Of a stretch of 64,000 bases of DNA, positions 62,902-64,000 are shown piece by piece. How positions within the stretch are numbered: the stretch's first letter is position 1; the number at the start of each line of letters is the position of its first letter. Position numbers and translations under genes: made by a program. Source of the stretch: GWE2-42-39 sp963668595 (GTDB taxonomy: Bacteria > Bacteroidota > Bacteroidia > Bacteroidales > Prolixibacteraceae); NCBI GenBank assembly GCA_963668595.1, contig OY764876.1:1488001-1552000 (forward strand), read 5' to 3'. The notes under the pieces were generated by a model, which was not told where the DNA came from, ran no database searches, and was given only the letters and a program-made list of their open reading frames with translations.

Positions 62902-63357
62902 ATGAAAAAAATCGTAATGATTGCCCTGATGATTCTGGCAGTTGCCAGCTTAGCTCAGGCACAACGAGGAGGCGGTCAACGTCCATCACAGGCTCCGGGA
63001 AGCCAGAACCAACGTCCGCAAATGAATCCGGAACAAATGATTGAACGTCAGATTCAACGCTTGAACGAAGCCGTTTCGCTAACCGATGCACAGAAAACAA
63101 AAGTGAAAGAAATCTTCAAACAAAACGGAGAAAAACAACGCGAACTATTTTCAAGCATGCGCAATGGAAGCGGACAACAAGCTGACCGCGAAAAAATGCG
63201 TGCAAAAATGGATGAATTCCGCAAAAAACAAGACGAACAAATTAAAGCAGTGCTTACCAAGGAACAGCTTCCTAAATATGAAAAATATATGCAGGAACGC
63301 GAAGCCCGCATGAAGGAAAGAATGAATAATGGCGGCCAGCGTGGAGGAAACCGCTAG
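62902..63357 (+). CDS. Small secreted Spy/CpxP-like or DUF4890-like protein
   Basis: The protein has 151 residues with a signal peptide ending SLAQAQ near residue 20. The first mature 30 residues are Gly/Gln/Arg/Pro rich (RGGGQRPSQAPGSQNQRPQ). Then come helices with a VSLTDAQKTKVKEIF motif, related to the LTxxQ motif of Spy, and a long charged helix with VLTKEQLPKYEKYMQERE. A periplasmic chaperone-like role is plausible but unproven. Confidence 0.78.
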   Translation: MKKIVMIALMILAVASLAQAQRGGGQRPSQAPGSQNQRPQMNPEQMIERQIQRLNEAVSLTDAQKTKVKEIFKQNGEKQRELFSSMRNGSGQQADREKMRAKMDEFRKKQDEQIKAVLTKEQLPKYEKYMQEREARMKERMNNGGQRGGNR

Positions 63358-63390
63358 TGCTATTGATCGGTAAATTAGATTAGGTCTCAG

Positions 63391-63424
63391 GAGGCTGTCT
63401 GTTTGGACAGTCTCTTTTTTTTTC
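63391..63424 (+). terminator. Rho-independent terminator after the Spy-like gene
   Basis: GAGGCTGTC (63391-63399) pairs with GACAGTCTC (63406-63414) around TGTTTG, with one G:T pair, followed by a run of T's. Confidence 0.9.
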
Positions 63425-63610
63425 GTAGAAGTTGGTCTTCAATTTTGAAAAAACGAAAGAATAATTGACTTTGCTACTCGTATTGTGTGGCATTTTTAGC
63501 ACGACTCAAAATATTGCTTACTCGAATTTATAATCAACACAATAACAAGTACTTATAATTATGCCCAACTTCTTATCAAACATCTAATTATTCTAAAGGC
63601 ATCTATCATT

Positions 63611-63666
63611 GCAGGATTAAAAATCCTGTGCTAAAAAGTGCTGATTGCAAATCAGCACTAGCGGTA
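63611..63666. repeat. Pair of intergenic hairpins
   Basis: AGGATT-AAA-AATCCT (63613-63627 region) is followed by AGTGCTGATT-TGCA-AATCAGCACT type pairing (63638-63660 region). No gene is present between 63425 and 63840; a 73-codon frame here is not convincing. Confidence 0.65.
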
Positions 63667-63844
63667 TCGAATGGTTATATTCCAAGGAGCAGAGGATCTT
63701 AAAATTGATCCGAATACGAAGAAAGGCATTAATTAAAAAACAAATCGGACAAACATACAAAAGCGATGGATTATCGGAACGAAGTTCTTTTTATCGGAAT
63801 ATGACGATCGGAAAACAACACATAAACGTAAAAATCATAACAAA

Positions 63845-63874
63845 AAAAGCTCCTCAGAAAATCTGAAGAGCTTT
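63845..63874 (-). terminator. Terminator downstream of the tRNA-Asp gene
   Basis: On the minus strand AAAGCTCTTCAGA pairs with TCTGAGGAGCTTT, followed by a run of T's. It lies 1-2 bases after the tRNA 3' end. Confidence 0.88.
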
Positions 63875-63875
63875 G

Positions 63876-63949
63876 CGGTGCGGACGGGACTCGAACCCGC
63901 GACCCCCGGCGTGACAGGCCGATATTCTAACCGACTGAACTACCGCACC
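63876..63949 (-). tRNA. tRNA-Asp (anticodon GTC)
   Basis: On the minus strand the 74-base gene starts GGTGCGG and ends CCGCACCG, forming the acceptor stem. It has the D-loop AGTCGGTTAGAA, the anticodon loop CTGTCAC and the T-arm GGGTTCGAGTCCC. CCA is not encoded. Confidence 0.96.
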
Positions 63950-63974
63950 AAGTTGTGCTTTTAATATTGTTTTG

Positions 63975-64000
63975 CGGTGCGGACGGGACTCGAACCCGCG
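63975..64000 (-). tRNA. Second tRNA-Asp (3' part only, cut by the window edge)
   Basis: The 26 visible bases are identical to the 3' end of the tRNA-Asp at 63876, including the acceptor strand and the T-arm half. This suggests a tandem duplicate; the anticodon lies outside the window. Confidence 0.75.

Noticed and set aside
63645..63866. 73-codon frame before the tRNA genes
   Set aside because: Basic, low-complexity translation overlapping hairpins and the tRNA terminator, with no signal or domain.

Overview
This window looks like the chromosome of a Bacteroidota bacterium, most likely of the Marinilabiliales/Prolixibacteraceae type (inference). The direct evidence is a SusC/SusD polysaccharide utilisation locus with a hybrid two-component sensor, a BACON-domain GH5 lipoprotein, DUF4097, DUF4386, DUF2891 and DUF4369/DUF5106 proteins, many Bacteroidota-style lipoproteins, and almost no Shine-Dalgarno sequences. 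No rRNA is present. A tRNA-Asp lies at the right edge with the start of a second copy.

Region 1 (1-13.4 kb, all minus strand) is a run of secreted or surface hydrolases. It holds three serine beta-lactamase/DD-peptidase-like proteins, two alpha/beta hydrolases, an S41 peptidase, a Vat-type hexapeptide acetyltransferase, a DUF4386 membrane protein and two outer-membrane barrel-like proteins. It ends with an MFS transporter that is start/stop coupled (TAATG) to an unusual regulator made of a TolB/FlgO-like domain, TPRs and an AraC helix-turn-helix.

Region 2 (13.4-21.6 kb) is a visibly A/T-rich accessory island. It carries a candidate PD-(D/E)XK nuclease, a DUF4304-like small protein, a 998-aa Mrr-nuclease/NACHT-ATPase fusion (a likely anti-phage NLR-like protein), a frameshifted IS110-family transposase with a structured upstream end, and a small XRE regulator. 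A dense patch of simple and tandem repeats follows. Structured repeats sit directly against the stop codons of two genes in the island, resembling cassette boundaries.

Region 3 (21.6-28.1 kb) is core-like: an NlpC/P60 peptidase, a PgpH-type HD phosphodiesterase, DUF2891, and an ECF sigma factor followed by a membrane-anchored protein and a DUF4097 protein.

Region 4 (28.2-52.4 kb, all minus) is a complete polysaccharide utilisation locus. From its 5' end the order is susC, susD, a three-module surface lipoprotein, GH3, GH31, GH97, GH5 (two BACON domains), GH39, GH42 and the hybrid two-component sensor. The GH5 + GH31 + GH3 + beta-galactosidase set points to a xyloglucan-type beta-glucan with xylose and galactose side chains (inference). 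A three-copy direct repeat with an exact 22-bp period lies upstream of susC and is a candidate operator. A 144-bp near-identical copy of the IS110 upstream end sits in front of GH39.

Region 5 (52.4-64 kb) returns to housekeeping functions: a glycosyltransferase, a TlpA-like thioredoxin lipid/periplasmic protein, signal peptidase I, DapB, a Cof-type HAD phosphatase, an M16 peptidase, a membrane protein, a sugar-nucleotidyltransferase, a Spy-like secreted protein and the tRNA-Asp pair.
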